Origin: CAYRVX01 sp964427875
GTDB lineage: Bacteria; Planctomycetota; Phycisphaerae; SM23-33
Assembly (NCBI GenBank): GCA_964427875.1
Contig: CAYRVX010000017.1
Span: 14,407 to 78,406 of the forward strand
Length of the DNA: 64,000 nucleotides
Direction of reading: 5' to 3'
How positions within the stretch are numbered: position 1 is the stretch's first letter; every line of letters begins with the position of its first letter. A program made the position numbers and the translations under genes. The notes beneath the pieces were generated by a model. That model was not told the origin of the DNA. It did no database searches and saw only the letters and a list, made by a program, of their open reading frames with translations. Positions 49,718 through 58,546 of the stretch are shown here, one piece after another.

Positions 49718-49909
49718 AATCGCGCAGGAATAACTCAAGCAGTCGATCCCGGGAATGCCGAATGCCGAATGACGAATGCCGAATGGAAAAGGGCGAATTG
49801 AGACGCAATGCGCGGGTGTCTCCGGGCGTTCGTCACCTGCCTGCCGGCGGGCAGGTTCGTCATTCATCATTCGTCATTGCAGGCCCGTTCAGGTTATTCC
49901 TGCGCGATT
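49718..49909 (+). mobile_element. MITE-like element, copy 2 (192 bp, with 20-bp insertion)
   Basis: Same 17-bp terminal inverted repeats and same interior as the copy at 39321-39492; one base differs (T to C near 49820) and a 20-bp palindrome is inserted at 49836-49855. TAA occurs on both flanks (the gene's stop TAA then CC on the left; CC then TAA on the right), consistent with a 3-bp target duplication that used the stop codon. No coding capacity. Confidence 0.82.
49836..49855 (+). repeat. 20-bp palindrome inserted in MITE copy 2
   Basis: CCTGCCTGCCGGCGGGCAGG sits between GTCA and TTCG, which are contiguous in copy 1. It is a near-perfect palindrome (two mismatched positions) and shares CCTGCCTGCCGG with the insert at 33945-33965. 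The insertion duplicated no target bases beyond the palindrome itself. Confidence 0.8.
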
Positions 49910-49939
49910 CCTAAGGGTGGTCCGCCCGCCCGCGGGCGA

Positions 49940-52369
49940 TCACTTCCGCGTGATGCCCTTGCCCAACATGCCCAGCACCTCCCGCTCGACGGCCGGGTCG
50001 TAGTTGAAGACCGTAAAGCCCCCCGTCTTCGCCCGGCGGGTGATGTGGATCTGCTCGATCAGCCTGGCGACGTCCGTCGGGTCGGGCCAGACGCTCAGGC
50101 CGATACCGGGATAGCACGGCACCTTGCCCGCCCAGCCGACCTGCCGGGCGACCATGTCCCGGAACTGGGCGTTGTGGGCCGTGTAGTCCATCGGGCAGAC
50201 GAAGTCGAGGTATCCGCGGTCGCACCAGAGCTTCCAGTCCTGCCCCACCGAGTCGCGGTCGGCCGGCCAGTTGCGGAAGACCGCCGCGGAGACCTTCACG
50301 CCCGGGCGGACCTTCCTCGCGCGCTGCGCCACGGCCGCCACGACGGCGGTGATCTGCTCCCGCCGGAAGTCAAGCCACCTGGCGTGCAGGTCCGCCTCGC
50401 CGCTCAGTCGGACGTCGGCGGGCCAGCGTTTCACCTTTCGGCCGATCGCCTTCTCGAACCGCTCGCGGCAGCCGCCGCAGAAGCAGCCCTGGCGGCCGGG
50501 GTAGCGGATGTAGTCGAAGTGGACCCCGTGCACGTCGTACTTCCGGGCGACCTCGACCATGGCGTCGATCTCGAGCTTCTGGTTGGCCGGGTGCGAAGGG
50601 CACAGCCAGCGGGCGTTGGGCTTGCCGTCCGGCGTCACCTGCGTCCGCCCGGCGGCCTGCATCCTGGCGGCGAAGTCCTTCGGCGCCCGCGAGCCCATGT
50701 TGTAGTTGACCTTCCACACGTGGCACTCGACGCCGCGGGTCCTGCACGCCGCGAGGCACAGTGCGATCTGATCGCCCTGCTCGGTCACCTGCGGCGCGAC
50801 GGGCAGCACGTCGCTTTCGTAGAAGGCCACGCCTCCCCACAGCATGTTCGGCAGGACGGCGGTGAAGCCGCTGTCGGCCAGCGCCTTGACGGCCCGCTCC
50901 CAGGTCATCCCCGCCACGCCGAACGCGCTGTGGCACCAGACGGCCCGGTGCTCGCCGGGCAGGGGCTTCTGGGCGAGGCAGTGGGCCTCGAGGACGGCGC
51001 GGTGCGCCTCCTGGGCCGCGGCGATGGCCTCGATGAACTTCCCGCCGGCCTTCAGGGCCAGCGCCTGCCCGCGGAGCTTCGCCCCGCGCGCCAGCGCCGC
51101 CGAGGCCGGTTCGCCGTCGGCGGCGAGGCCGCGGATGCCGCGCTCGGCCGCGGCGTAGCCGTCGTAGGGCTCGAAGCGCCCGATTCGGGCGATGCGCCCC
51201 TCCGCCGCGACGGCCCACATCTCCTCGACGAGCTGCCCGACCATGGCCAGCAGCAGCCGCTGCTTGGCCGGGCGATCGTCCGGGATCAGCACGTGCGTCA
51301 GGTACGCGCAGTTGTCGCTGACGACGACCGCGGGCTTGCCCGTGGACTCGCCCCTGTCGGTGTACCACCACGCGGCCACGCGGCCCCTGCCGGGCATGGC
51401 CGAGGCGTCGTGGACGTTCCAGGAGGCCTGCATGGCGATCTTCGGCGCGCCGGCAAGCGGGCGGTCCGAAGCCCGGATCGACGCGAAGTAGCCGCGGTAC
51501 TTCTGCGAGACGTGCCGCCCGCTGCGAATGCCCACCAGCGGCTGGAGCTCGCCCGGCAGCGTATAGCAGGCGATCAGCTTGCCGCCGGACTTCAGGAAGC
51601 CCGCCAGGGCGCCGGCGACCTCCTTCGGCGTCCGCGGGTTGTACGGCAGGATCGCGAGCTTCATGCCCTTCAGCCGCCCCGGCGTGACGTCGCGGTCGCT
51701 GAGGACGGCGTGCGCCAGGCCGGCAAGATCGAGAAACTCCACGATCACGTCGGCGTAGCGGCTGACGGACCGCTCCTCGTTGGGGTTCTGGGCGATGGCC
51801 GAATCGCCCCGGATGACGACGATCTTCCCGCCGGAGCCGAACAGGCCGAGCTCGGCGATGTGGAAGTCGGTATCGACGTTTTGGCCGCGCCAGGCGGACA
51901 GGCGGATCGTGTCGACCTTCCCCCAGCCGGCGGGGTCGCCCTCGACGCCCGTCCTGCTCTTGTGGATGCGGACGGGCACCCATTTCTCGGACGCCGGCGC
52001 ATGGAACGTGCCGCTGTACCATCCCCCGCCGCTGCGGAAGTACATGGTGAAGTGGCCGATCGGCGACGTGTCGCGGCAGCGGAACAGGAACCGCACGCCC
52101 TTGCAGAAGGTGAGGTCCATCTTGATCTTGCGGTCCCAACTGGCCCGCTCGATCCGCCCGGGGCTAAAGTTGCAGTGCAGCTTCAGCGCCCTTCGCCCGT
52201 CGAGATGCTCGACCGACACCGGCGCCGAGCCGGCCATCGGCTCCCATGCCTTTCGGGCCGCCTGCTGGGAATACGAGAAGTCGTCCACGAGCTTGAAGTC
52301 CTCCTCGGCCGGCGCGGCCGTGGGAAGGACCAGGCCCGCGATGACTGCGACTGTGAGACGATAGGACAT
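49940..52369 (-). CDS. Secreted GHL10-type glycoside hydrolase with a GATase-like domain
   Basis: 809 residues, ATG with AGGAG upstream, signal peptide MSYRLTVAVIAGLVLPTAAPA. Residues ~25-180 are a beta-sandwich carbohydrate-binding-like domain (FKLVDDFSYSQQAARKAW, IRLSAWRGQNVDTDFHIAELGLF). ~185-400 is a type-1 glutamine-amidotransferase/DJ-1-like fold (DVIVEFLDLAGLAHAVLSDRDV, LKSGGKLIACYTLPGEL), and ~460-800 is a TIM barrel of the GHL10 family (AVWCHSAFGVAGM, VHGVHFDYIRYPGRQGCFCGGCRERF, DWKLWCDRGYLDFVCPMDYTA). Probably acts on an extracellular glycan. The 3' end is close to copy 2 of the MITE-like element, on the other strand. Confidence 0.78.
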   Translation of the reverse strand: MSYRLTVAVIAGLVLPTAAPAEEDFKLVDDFSYSQQAARKAWEPMAGSAPVSVEHLDGRRALKLHCNFSPGRIERASWDRKIKMDLTFCKGVRFLFRCRDTSPIGHFTMYFRSGGGWYSGTFHAPASEKWVPVRIHKSRTGVEGDPAGWGKVDTIRLSAWRGQNVDTDFHIAELGLFGSGGKIVVIRGDSAIAQNPNEERSVSRYADVIVEFLDLAGLAHAVLSDRDVTPGRLKGMKLAILPYNPRTPKEVAGALAGFLKSGGKLIACYTLPGELQPLVGIRSGRHVSQKYRGYFASIRASDRPLAGAPKIAMQASWNVHDASAMPGRGRVAAWWYTDRGESTGKPAVVVSDNCAYLTHVLIPDDRPAKQRLLLAMVGQLVEEMWAVAAEGRIARIGRFEPYDGYAAAERGIRGLAADGEPASAALARGAKLRGQALALKAGGKFIEAIAAAQEAHRAVLEAHCLAQKPLPGEHRAVWCHSAFGVAGMTWERAVKALADSGFTAVLPNMLWGGVAFYESDVLPVAPQVTEQGDQIALCLAACRTRGVECHVWKVNYNMGSRAPKDFAARMQAAGRTQVTPDGKPNARWLCPSHPANQKLEIDAMVEVARKYDVHGVHFDYIRYPGRQGCFCGGCRERFEKAIGRKVKRWPADVRLSGEADLHARWLDFRREQITAVVAAVAQRARKVRPGVKVSAAVFRNWPADRDSVGQDWKLWCDRGYLDFVCPMDYTAHNAQFRDMVARQVGWAGKVPCYPGIGLSVWPDPTDVARLIEQIHITRRAKTGGFTVFNYDPAVEREVLGMLGKGITRK

Positions 52370-52486
52370 GACGTGCTCCTTATGCGGCGCTGAGGCGCAT
52401 CTGGCGAGTCAGCGAAACGCGCGGGGCAAGCCCCGCCGCTAAACGGCGTGCTCACGTTCCATCAGGTGACCGAAGCGGCGCGCGGT

Positions 52487-53182
52487 TCAGCGGGCAACCG
52501 CGGCCTGCTGCTCGGCGATCTGCTGCTGGGTGACCTGGACCAGCTCGTTAACCTTGGTCTGGAGCATCCCGAAGAAGATCGGCCACATTACGAGTGCCCC
52601 ACATATGCCGACATAGGGGATGAGATTGACGATGCAGCAGGCAATGGCCAGGCCCTTCAGCGAGTCGCCCGGCAGGCCGCGAAGCTCCCGCTGCTGCGCG
52701 ATCCGGTCGCACAGGCGAATGTAGGCGAAGAACACCCAGTAGAAGTTGAAGAAGGGGATGAACATGAAGCCGATGTGCTTGCCCGCCGACGGGTCGTCAT
52801 GGCGAGTCTTCGGCATCTTGTCCGCCATCAGCCCGAACCATATCAGGCTGAAGATCCCCAGCGTCACGATGTGAAGCAGCACGATCAATCCGACGGAGAA
52901 CTCCGTCAGTTGGTGCATCCTCGCCTCGGGGGAATCGAGGGGCACGAGCTGGGGATACATCGGCACGGCCGGCCGGGCCACTACCATGCCCGCCGGAGCC
53001 GGCACGCCGAGCACCGGGGCGAGGAACGCCAGCGAGGCGGCCTGGACCACCTGCCCGCCGGGCTCGCACCGGATGCGGCTGGTGGCATAGAGGCGCCCTT
53101 CCCGCGCCCACTGCGTCAGGCCGGCCTCGTCCACCGGGCCGTATACGTTGCCGTCGTTGGCTATTACCGAGTACATCGCCAT
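52487..53182 (-). CDS. GYF-like domain plus DUF4234 membrane protein
   Basis: 231 residues, ATG with GGAGG nearby upstream. The N-terminal ~55 residues are a GYF_2-like domain (YSVIANDGNVYGPVDEAGLTQWAREGRLYATSRIRC). After a Pro/Val-rich linker come three or four membrane helices of the DUF4234 type (FSVGLIVLLHIVTLGIFSLIWFGLMAD, GFMFIPFFNFYWVFFAYIRL, LAIACCIVNLIPYVGICGALVMWPIFFG). The C-terminus is a Gln-rich helix (VTQQQIAEQQAAVA). Role unknown; an inner-membrane protein. Confidence 0.75.
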   Translation of the reverse strand: MAMYSVIANDGNVYGPVDEAGLTQWAREGRLYATSRIRCEPGGQVVQAASLAFLAPVLGVPAPAGMVVARPAVPMYPQLVPLDSPEARMHQLTEFSVGLIVLLHIVTLGIFSLIWFGLMADKMPKTRHDDPSAGKHIGFMFIPFFNFYWVFFAYIRLCDRIAQQRELRGLPGDSLKGLAIACCIVNLIPYVGICGALVMWPIFFGMLQTKVNELVQVTQQQIAEQQAAVAR

Positions 53183-53356
53183 GTCTTGGCCCTTTCCTCC
53201 TCCGCCCGCCGTCGCCAGGCGCGCGAAGTTTCACGCCCGTGATCGTAGCGGATTGGGGCCGAAGATTCTCGCACTTTTGCCTCGTTTTGGCTTACATACG
53301 CTCGATGCGGCCGATACGGTCCACCCTTCGCCGCCAGAACCGCAGGAAGCACCGCA

Positions 53357-54808
53357 ATGAACAGACCCAACATCCTGATCTGCATGACGGACCACCAGCG
53401 GGCCGACACGACGTTCGTGGAACACCCGGCCGTCACGCCGAACGTGGACGCCCTCAGCCGCCAGGGGCTGACGTTCACGAACCTCTACTGCCCCTCGCCG
53501 CACTGCTGCCCGGCGCGGGCGACGTTCCACAGCGGGCTGTACCCTTCCCGCCACGGCGTGTGGAACAACGTCTGCAACGACCAGGCCCTCAGCCGCGGCC
53601 TCAACGAGGGCGTGCGGCTGTGGAGCGAGGACCTCGCCGAGGCGGGCTACGACCTGGCGTTTACCGGCAAGTGGCACGTCAGCACGCTGACGAGCCCCGC
53701 CGACCACGGCTGGCGGGAGCTGTCCTTCAGCGCCCACAAGCCCGGCGAGCACCACACCCGCTGGGAGCACTACAGGCGGGTTGCCCAAGAGCCCGAGCCG
53801 GCCGAGCGCGGCGAGGGGCAGATTCTCCGCCCGGGCTACGGCACGTACACGCTGTACGGCTCCTATGACCACGAGCCGGACAATCACGACGAGCGGACCA
53901 CGGCCGAGGCCGTCGCGGAGCTGCCCCGCCTCGCCGCCGGCGACGCGCCCTGGTGCCTCTTCGTCGGGCTCACCGGCCCGCACGACCCCTACGTCGTGCC
54001 CAGACGCTTCGTGGACCTCTACGACCTCGACGACGTGCCCCTGCCCGCGAGCTGCGAAGACACGCTCGCCGACAAGCCGCGAGTGTACCGCAAAATGCGG
54101 GACATGCGCTTCGGCCAGCTCTCCCGGCGCGAGATCCGCGAGGGCATTCGCCATTTCTGGGCCTATTGCAGCTACCTGGACGAGCTGTTCGGGCGGGTGC
54201 TGGCCGCCCTGGACGCCACGGGGCAGGCCGACGAGACGCTCGTGCTGTATTGCAGCGATCACGGCGATTACTGCGGCGACCATGGATTGTTCGCCAAGGG
54301 CATCCCCTGCTTCAGCGGGGCCTATCACGTGCCGGGCATCGTCCGCTGGCCGGCGGGAATCGCCCGGCCGGGCAGGAGAGTCGACGAGCTGGTCTCCCTG
54401 GCCGACTTCGCGCCGACGTTCGTGGAACTGGCCTCTGCCGAGGCGAAGCAGACCTTCACCGGGCGAAGCCTCGTGCCCTTCCTCCGCGGCGAGGCGCCCG
54501 GCGACTGGCGCGACGAGATCCACACGCAGTGCAACGGCGTCGAGCTGTACTACACGCAGCGGTCCGTCCGCACGAAGACGCACAAGTACGTCTTCAACGG
54601 CTTCGACGACGACGAGCTGTACGACCTGCTCAAGGACCCGCACGAGATGGTCAACGTCGCGGGCGAGGCGGACTACGAGCCGATCAAGCGCGACCTGGTC
54701 CGCAGGATGTGGCGCTTCGCGCGGCGCGAGCGGGACGGGGCGATCAACGGCTACATCACGGTCTCCCTGGCCCCGTGGGGCCCGGGCGAGGCGTTCCGCG
54801 ACGAATGA
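53357..54808 (+). CDS. Type I sulfatase
   Basis: 483 residues, ATG with AGGAAG upstream, no obvious signal peptide. Metal-site Asp12-His13 in ILICMTDHQRAD; the Cys-x-Pro-x-Arg sulfatase motif is Cys50-Cys-Pro-Ala-Arg54, where Cys50 would become formylglycine; GKWHV (~115), TGPHDPYVVP and YCSDHGDYCGDHGL (~295, metal ligands) are also present. Such enzymes remove sulfate esters from polysaccharides. Maturation needs an anSME or FGE enzyme, not in the window. Absence of a signal peptide suggests that it is cytoplasmic and acts on imported oligosaccharides, or that the start is wrong. Confidence 0.92.
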   Translation: MNRPNILICMTDHQRADTTFVEHPAVTPNVDALSRQGLTFTNLYCPSPHCCPARATFHSGLYPSRHGVWNNVCNDQALSRGLNEGVRLWSEDLAEAGYDLAFTGKWHVSTLTSPADHGWRELSFSAHKPGEHHTRWEHYRRVAQEPEPAERGEGQILRPGYGTYTLYGSYDHEPDNHDERTTAEAVAELPRLAAGDAPWCLFVGLTGPHDPYVVPRRFVDLYDLDDVPLPASCEDTLADKPRVYRKMRDMRFGQLSRREIREGIRHFWAYCSYLDELFGRVLAALDATGQADETLVLYCSDHGDYCGDHGLFAKGIPCFSGAYHVPGIVRWPAGIARPGRRVDELVSLADFAPTFVELASAEAKQTFTGRSLVPFLRGEAPGDWRDEIHTQCNGVELYYTQRSVRTKTHKYVFNGFDDDELYDLLKDPHEMVNVAGEADYEPIKRDLVRRMWRFARRERDGAINGYITVSLAPWGPGEAFRDE

Positions 54809-54827
54809 GGGCCCCCGCGCCGCGGCG

Positions 54828-56000
54828 TCAGCGCCTCAGCAGGGCCAGCAGGATGTCCAGTCCCTTCCGGATGGTCTGGTCGTCGATGATCAGCGGGGGG
54901 GCAAGGCGCAGGACGTTCTCGCCGCCGGTGCAGATGAACAGGCCCGCATCCAGCGCGGCGGTGAAGACGTCCTTTGCGGGCCGGTCGATCTGGATGCCGA
55001 TCAGGAACCCCGCGCCGCGGACCTCCCGGACGCAGGCCAGATCGGCGTCGCGGATGGCCTGGGCGATCTCGGCGCCCTTGGCGGCGGCCCGCTCGACGAG
55101 GTGCTCGTCCTCGATGAGCTTCATGGCCGCTGCTCCGGCGGCGGTGCAGATCGGCATGCCGCCCATCGTGCAGCCGTGCTTGCCCGGCCCGAGCACGTCG
55201 GCCCACTTCGACGCGGCCAGGCACACCCCCACGGGCAGCCCGCCGCCGACGGCCTTGGCCAGCGTCATCACGTCCGGCTCGATGCCGTAGTGCTGGTAGG
55301 CGAACCATTTGCCCGTCCGCGCCGGGGAGGTCCATACCTCGTCGCACACGAGCAGCAGGCCCTTCTCGTCGCACAGCGCCCGCAGGTTCTGCATGTACTC
55401 GGCCGTCGGGACGTTCACGCCGCCCTCGGACTGGATCGGCTCGACGAAGATGCCGGCGGTCTCGTCGTCCACGGCCGCCTTGACGGCCTCGATGTCGTTG
55501 AACGGGAGCTTGACGTTGCCGCCGAGCATGGGCTCAAAGCCGGCCTGGAACTTCTCCGGCGTCAGCGACAGGGCGCCCATGGTCCGCCCGTGGAAGCAGT
55601 GGTGGAAGGTGATGATCTTGTAGCGCCCCTCCCCGGCGGCGAGTCGCACGAGCTTCAGGGCCGCCTCGTTGGCCTCGGCGCCGCTGTGGCAGTAGAAAAC
55701 CTTCCCCTCGAAGGAGTGCGCGGTGATCCGCCGGGCCAGCTCCACCTGCGGGGCGTTGGTGAAGAAGTTGCCGTGGCAGTGCAGCAGGTCCAGTTGCCGC
55801 TTGACGGCCTCGACGACGGCCGGGTGGCAGTGCCCCACGACGCCGGCGCCTCCGAAGCCGGCGAAGAAGTCCACGTACTCCTTCCCGTCGGCGTCCCAGA
55901 TCCGCGCCCCCTCGCCGCGGACCATCGCCCGCAGCCGCGGACCGTAGTTCGGGATGATGTACTCCGCCGTCGCCTCCAGGATCTCCGCCTGCGTCGCCAT
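54828..56000 (-). CDS. argD: Class III aminotransferase, acetylornithine-aminotransferase-like
   Basis: 390 residues from the ATG at 56000 with GGAG upstream. Fold type I PLP enzyme: GKEYVDFFAGFGGAGVVGHCHPAV, FYCHSGAEANEAALKL, the PLP Asp in LLVCDEVWTSPARTG, and the Schiff-base Lys in VMTLAKAVGGGLPVG (~residue 241). Best read as acetylornithine or related omega-amino-acid aminotransferase; GABA or ornithine aminotransferases of the same family cannot be excluded. No other arginine genes are nearby. It diverges from the trigger factor operon. Confidence 0.8.
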   Translation of the reverse strand: MATQAEILEATAEYIIPNYGPRLRAMVRGEGARIWDADGKEYVDFFAGFGGAGVVGHCHPAVVEAVKRQLDLLHCHGNFFTNAPQVELARRITAHSFEGKVFYCHSGAEANEAALKLVRLAAGEGRYKIITFHHCFHGRTMGALSLTPEKFQAGFEPMLGGNVKLPFNDIEAVKAAVDDETAGIFVEPIQSEGGVNVPTAEYMQNLRALCDEKGLLLVCDEVWTSPARTGKWFAYQHYGIEPDVMTLAKAVGGGLPVGVCLAASKWADVLGPGKHGCTMGGMPICTAAGAAAMKLIEDEHLVERAAAKGAEIAQAIRDADLACVREVRGAGFLIGIQIDRPAKDVFTAALDAGLFICTGGENVLRLAPPLIIDDQTIRKGLDILLALLRR

Positions 56001-56076
56001 GGGTTGATCTCCAAAGGTCATTCTCGCCCCGCCGGCGCCCCGGCCGCCCGGCCGGCCACGTCAAGCGGGATTTGAC

Positions 56077-56105
56077 CTTGTACGACATGCGCTGCCATCC
56101 GTCAA
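56077..56105 (-). promoter_or_regulatory. Possible promoter of argD
   Basis: Minus strand TTGACG (56105-56100), a 17-bp spacer and TACAAG (56082-56077), ~75 bp upstream of the ATG at 56000. Confidence 0.4.
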
Positions 56106-56154
56106 GAATGCCTGCGAGCTTCACCGGCCTCGCCCGAAGAGTTGCCTGGAACAC

Positions 56155-56183
56155 TTGACGCCGGGCCCAGATTCGCGTAAAAA
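56155..56183 (+). promoter_or_regulatory. Possible promoter of the tig-clpP operon
   Basis: TTGACG (56155-56160), a 17-bp spacer and TAAAAA (56178-56183), ~130 bp ahead of the trigger factor start. Together with 56077-56105 it explains the 314-bp argD-tig intergenic region; I see nothing else in it. Confidence 0.4.
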
Positions 56184-56314
56184 GTCCCGTTCCGTCCCCG
56201 GCGGCGGTTTCCCTTGCGCGCGCCGGCCGGAACGTGATAGGCTCTTGCGCTGGCGGGGATGTGTCTTGGTGACGCATCTGGACGCAGCGCGCCCCGGTGG
56301 AGCAGAAGACCACT

Positions 56315-57880
56315 ATGCCCGAAGAAACCCAAGACCCCAAGGAACCAGGCGACACCCAGCCCGAGGCCGTGGAAGGCCGGGACGAACAGCTCCCGCGGGA
56401 GACGCCCGCGGACGAGGCCGAGCAGGCCCCGCCGCCCGCCGAGCCCGAGGAGGCCGAAGCCCCGGCCGACGAGGCCGAGGAAGTGCCCGAAGGCGAAAAG
56501 GTGCCGGACTTCGCCGTACAGGTCGAGGACGCCGGCGCCCTGAAGAAGAAGGTCACCATCACGGTCCCGGCGGCAATGATCGACACCAAGCGCGAGGAGA
56601 TGTTCGGCGAGTTGAACACCACCGCCCAGGTGCCGGGCTTCCGCATCGGCCGGGCCCCCAGGCGGCTGTTGGTGAAGCGCTTCGGCAAGGAGGTCGATCG
56701 GGACGTCCGCAACGCGCTGATCGGGGAATCGCTGGGGGCGGCCATGAAGAAGTCCGAACTGAGAGTCATCGGCGAGCCGGAGATCGACCTGGACGCCATC
56801 GAACTGCCCGCCTCCGGCGACATGTCGTATGATCTCGAGGTGGAGGTCGCGCCGGAGTTCGACCTGCCCGAGCTGGACGGCATCGAGGTCACCAAACCGA
56901 CCGTAGAGGTCACCGACGAGCGGATCGACGAGGCCATTGCGCGGACGCGGCTGGCCGAGGCGAAGTACGAGGCGGCCGACGAGCCGGCGGCCGAGCAGGA
57001 CATCATCACCGGCGAGGCCAGGATCAGCGGCGAGGGCATCGACGAGCTCCGGACGAGCGTCACCCTCCGCGTTGCGCCGGGTCAGATCGAGGGCCTGCCG
57101 CTGGTGGACCTCGGCAAGGCGCTGACGGGCAGGAAGGCGGGCGAGGCCGTCACGATGACGGTCAAGGTGCCCGAGGTCCATCCCAACGAGGCCTGGCAGG
57201 GCAAGGAGGCGAGCATCGAGCTGACGATCGGGGAGGTCCGCAAGCGCTCGCTGCCGGAGGTGAACGACGAATACGCCGAGCGGAGGGGCTACGAGTCGCT
57301 GGACGAGCTTCGCGGGGCCCTCGCCGGCCGGATGAGGGCGCAGGTCGAGCTGGAAGTCGACCGCGCCATGCGCGACCAGATCGACGAGTACCTGCTGAAC
57401 AACACGGCATTCGACCTGCCCGAAGGCGTCGCCCGCCGCCATGCCGACCGCGTGCTCCAGCGGCGATACGTCGACCTGCTTCAGGCGGGCATTCGCCGCG
57501 AGGAGGTGGAAGAGCGAATGACGGAGATCCAGGCCTCCGTCGACGAGCAGGCGAAGCGCGACCTGAAGCTGTCGTTCATCTTCCAGAAGATCGCCGATGA
57601 CCGGGGCATCGAGGTGACCGACGAGGAGATCAACTCGCGCTTGGCCCGCATGGCGGCGCTGCACGGCCGCCGGCCGGAACGGCTCCGCCAGGAGCTCGAA
57701 AGCGACGGGACGATCCTCCAGGTGGCCGCGTCCATCCGCGAGGAGAAGGTCAGCCGAACGCTGCTCGACCATGCCGACGTCACGGAAGTCGGCGGCGAAT
57801 CCGAGGCCGAAACAGCCGATGAGGAAAAGGCCGAGGGCGAAACGCCCGCCGAAACGCAGGAAGAAGAAACGAAGCCGTAG
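56315..57880 (+). CDS. tig: Trigger factor with acidic N-terminal extension
   Basis: 521 residues from the ATG at 56315 (a GTG at 56297 adds six). Residues ~1-65 are acidic, Pro/Glu-rich and low-complexity, with no counterpart in the E. coli protein (432 residues). Then the ribosome-binding domain (FAVQVEDAGALKKKVTITVP, signature GFRIGRAP near residue 108), a degenerate FKBP-like PPIase domain (~225-310) and the helical chaperone domain (LPEVNDEYAERRGYESLDELRGAL, IFQKIADDRGIEVTDEEIN). The C-terminus is again acidic (SEAETADEEKAEGE). It binds nascent chains at the ribosome exit. First gene of tig-clpP-clpP, 18 bp ahead of clpP. Confidence 0.92.
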   Translation: MPEETQDPKEPGDTQPEAVEGRDEQLPRETPADEAEQAPPPAEPEEAEAPADEAEEVPEGEKVPDFAVQVEDAGALKKKVTITVPAAMIDTKREEMFGELNTTAQVPGFRIGRAPRRLLVKRFGKEVDRDVRNALIGESLGAAMKKSELRVIGEPEIDLDAIELPASGDMSYDLEVEVAPEFDLPELDGIEVTKPTVEVTDERIDEAIARTRLAEAKYEAADEPAAEQDIITGEARISGEGIDELRTSVTLRVAPGQIEGLPLVDLGKALTGRKAGEAVTMTVKVPEVHPNEAWQGKEASIELTIGEVRKRSLPEVNDEYAERRGYESLDELRGALAGRMRAQVELEVDRAMRDQIDEYLLNNTAFDLPEGVARRHADRVLQRRYVDLLQAGIRREEVEERMTEIQASVDEQAKRDLKLSFIFQKIADDRGIEVTDEEINSRLARMAALHGRRPERLRQELESDGTILQVAASIREEKVSRTLLDHADVTEVGGESEAETADEEKAEGETPAETQEEETKP

Positions 57881-57898
57881 CCTTCAGGAGCCATAGAG

Positions 57899-58522
57899 AT
57901 GAAGCGAGCGCCGGATGTCTTGGGTCAGGCCCGCCGCGAGTACATCGCGAGGCGGGAGATGACCCTGGAGGAGCGCCTGGCCGAGGAGCGGATCCTGTTC
58001 CTCTGGGGCGAGATCACGCCGGGCACAGCCGGCGGGCTGATCATGCGCCTGTTTGAGCTTCAGGCCAAGCAGCCCAACCGGGACATCAACCTGTACATCA
58101 ACTCGCCGGGCGGGTCGGTGGACGACACGCTGGCGGTCTACGACACGATGCAGTTCCTCAGTTGCGACGTGGCCACCTACTGCGTCGGTCAGGCGGCCAG
58201 CGGGGCGGCGCTGATCCTCGCCTGCGGGACCAAGGGCAAGCGATACGCCCTGCCCCACAGCAAGGTCATGGTCCACCAGCCGTGGGGCGGGGTGACCGGA
58301 CAGGCCGCCGACATCAAGATCCAGGCCGAGGAGATCCTCAAGGCCAAACGCCTGCTCAACGAGCTGCTCGCCGAGCACACCGGGCGCGACATCAAGCTCA
58401 TCGAGACCGACACGGAGCGCGACCGATACCTCACGCCGGCAGAGGCCAAGGAATACGGCATCGTGGACGAGATCGTCACCAAGACGCCGGACGGGAAGAA
58501 GAGCCAGAAGAAGGGCAAGTAG
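57899..58522 (+). CDS. clpP: ATP-dependent Clp protease proteolytic subunit (paralog 1)
   Basis: 207 residues. Catalytic triad Ser101 (VGQAASGAAL), His126 (KVMVHQPWGG) and Asp171 (IETDTERD). The residues after Ser are GAA in place of the usual MGA, a difference from the second copy, so S1 pocket or oligomer contacts may vary. It has the YINSPGGSV oxyanion loop. The N-terminus (MKRAPDVLGQARREYIARREMTLEERL) differs from the standard processed propeptide. Between tig and a second clpP, with a 24-bp gap to the latter. Confidence 0.92.
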   Translation: MKRAPDVLGQARREYIARREMTLEERLAEERILFLWGEITPGTAGGLIMRLFELQAKQPNRDINLYINSPGGSVDDTLAVYDTMQFLSCDVATYCVGQAASGAALILACGTKGKRYALPHSKVMVHQPWGGVTGQAADIKIQAEEILKAKRLLNELLAEHTGRDIKLIETDTERDRYLTPAEAKEYGIVDEIVTKTPDGKKSQKKGK

Positions 58523-58546
58523 CCGGCGCCGGCAGGAACCCAAACC

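Noticed and set aside
49808..52393. An 861-codon plus-strand frame
   Set aside because: It is the antisense of the GHL10 gene, with Arg/His/Val-rich low-information sequence, and begins inside the MITE-like element.
53781..56075. A 764-codon plus-strand frame
   Set aside because: Out-of-frame reading of the sulfatase followed by antisense of argD; Ser/Arg/Thr-rich composition with no domain.
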